Positions 62,699 to 64,000 of a stretch of DNA of 64,000 nucleotides are shown in pieces. Source of the DNA: Malurus cyaneus samueli (lineage: Eukaryota > Chordata > Aves > Passeriformes > Maluridae); the NCBI GenBank assembly GCA_009741485.1, contig CM019220.1:28315891-28379890 (forward strand), written 5' to 3'. The notes below the pieces were generated by a model. That model was not told the DNA's origin. It saw only the letters and a list, made by a program, of their open reading frames with translations, and ran no database searches. Made by a program: the position numbers and the translations under genes. Each line of letters starts with the position of its first letter. Position 1 is the first letter of the stretch.

Positions 62699-63813
62699 TA
62701 TGTTCAATACATTTCGTTACCAGAAAAGACACTAAGTATTTTCTGTCATTGTTGTCAGGGGTTTAAAGGCATGGGTTTACACCAGTCTTAGCTTATTTCC
62801 CTCAACATTGGTGTAGTAAAATGAAGCTTCTTCCAAGTATTAAAGAGCACAGGAGCATTGTCTACGTGTTTCAGTAGAGAAGGAGCTGCAAATCAGGAGG
62901 ATGTTCAGCTTGCAGCCGCAGGTGACTGCACACACAGATCCGATCCCACAGTTCTTAAACTGTGACTGAGGTGCCTTCTGTGAGATGTGATTATTCTCTT
63001 TTCCAAAAAGGGAATAAATTTCGTTATAAACTCCCTCTGTGCAGCCAGATACACAAAGGAAGACTTCCACTTACACCAGTGAGATTTCTATGCAGACAAG
63101 CTCTGGTTTGGTTTTGTTTCTTGGGGTTTTTGCTCATAGCTTCATCTCCCCTATAAATACAGCAGTGCCCACAAAACCCAGAATTTTCTGAGATGAGCAG
63201 AACTCTTATTTCTGCACCTTTTAAGAGATTTGAAATCCACCAATGGCTGTTGTTAAGTCCACTGTTACTCGCTGATCCATGATGGCATTCCAGTCCCTAA
63301 GGGAGACAGCACAGAGTCTGGGGGTGCATTCACCAGATAGGTTTGCATATTTATCCATTTACATGGGGATGGCTTGGACAGCTTGCTTAGATAAAATTAG
63401 TTTACATGAAAGGGAGAGGGCATAATTCTGCTTCCATAATGTTCCTGGTCTTCAGTGTGGCCGATGTTTCATTTTTATCTTTTAATATTGTTGCTGGCAC
63501 TGTGGTAGAGAAATGGGAATCAGGCATGGATGGTGGCCTCAAAATGTGACTTTGACAGGACAGCACTTCAGTTACTCACACGGGCTTGTGGCTCACACAC
63601 TCTGTCAGCTGATTATCTATGTGCAAGGAGATTGGTTTTACCCAGCCTTAATCTTGGTAGGGTAAGAAGTTTAAGAGACTGTCAGACAGATTATAGCTCT
63701 AATTCTTACATGTGTGCTTTCCTTACATATACACACCATGGTGACTTGAAATTTATTAGACTACTTGCATGTGTAGGCGTTATTAGGAGATGAAATAGAG
63801 TATTTAAAAAAAA

Positions 63814-63819
63814 AATAAA
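63814..63819 (+). terminator. ITGAV: Candidate polyadenylation signal
   Basis: AATAAA within an A-rich run 2.4 kb after the ITGAV stop. Chance occurrence in A-rich DNA is possible. An earlier candidate is at 63013. Confidence 0.3.
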
Positions 63820-64000
63820 ACATGGTCAGGATCCCTCCTACTCACATGGATGGGATACCACAGCATTGTTAATGTCAGTGCTGGCTGCATCAGAATTTTA
63901 CTGTGGCAACTGGAAGCTCTCATTTTGCTAATTTTCAGGATAAGAAGGTACATTTTATTGGTACAACTACTGTAGCTATGGAAAGTATCTTCCGTTTTCG

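Larger units (their letters stand above)
61414..64000 (+). other. ITGAV: ITGAV 3' UTR and possibly downstream flank
   Basis: No coding signal after the stop. Human ITGAV has a 3' UTR of several kb, so most or all of this stretch is probably transcribed. Candidate AATAAA signals are at 63013-63018 and 63814-63819. Which one is used, if either, cannot be decided here. A 17-bp tandem duplication (tgcacRaggcatttcat) lies at 62665-62698. Confidence 0.6.

Overview
This is a vertebrate nuclear genomic window, almost certainly from a bird. The evidence is several CR1 LINE 3' ends with the avian terminal form (ATTCTRTG-type octamers, and the 'TTTGGGTTGGAAGGGACC'-type antisense start), low repeat density, compact introns, and two intron-containing genes whose translated exons align closely to the human proteins as I remember them. 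A passerine is my guess, not something the sequence proves.

Two genes lie head to tail on the + strand, in the same order as in the human 2q32 region. ZC3H15 (the DRG1 partner, also called DFRP1 or LEREPO4) is present from its second coding exon to the stop: nine exons between 524 and 9474, with the first coding exon upstream of the window. Its 3' UTR probably ends near 10,080. About 11.5 kb of intergenic sequence follows, with no recognisable gene. It holds a GC-rich patch near 20.0 kb carrying an almost perfect Maf recognition element plus an AP-1 site.

ITGAV (integrin alpha-V) fills 22,217-61,413 as 30 coding exons, all with GT-AG splice sites and compatible phases. The joined CDS is 3,117 nt and encodes 1,038 residues: signal peptide, seven-bladed beta-propeller with four Ca2+ loops, thigh, calf-1, calf-2, dibasic processing site, transmembrane helix, and GFFKR cytoplasmic tail. 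It starts inside a CpG island with no TATA box that I can see. That island contains two families of pentanucleotide repeat and abuts a CR1 insertion. The 3' UTR runs from 61,414 towards, and possibly past, the window end.

The rest is intron and simple repeats: a (TTTCC)n array in intron 2, a polypyrimidine minisatellite in intron 22, several long A/T tracts, some short tandem duplications, and one 20-N gap in intron 24. I found no tRNA, rRNA, snoRNA, CRISPR array, intact retroelement or complete retroviral element. The two genes are not known to act in one pathway. ZC3H15 is a cytosolic translation-associated factor and ITGAV an adhesion receptor, so their proximity is conserved synteny rather than a functional unit. 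I found no evidence for an undescribed system here.
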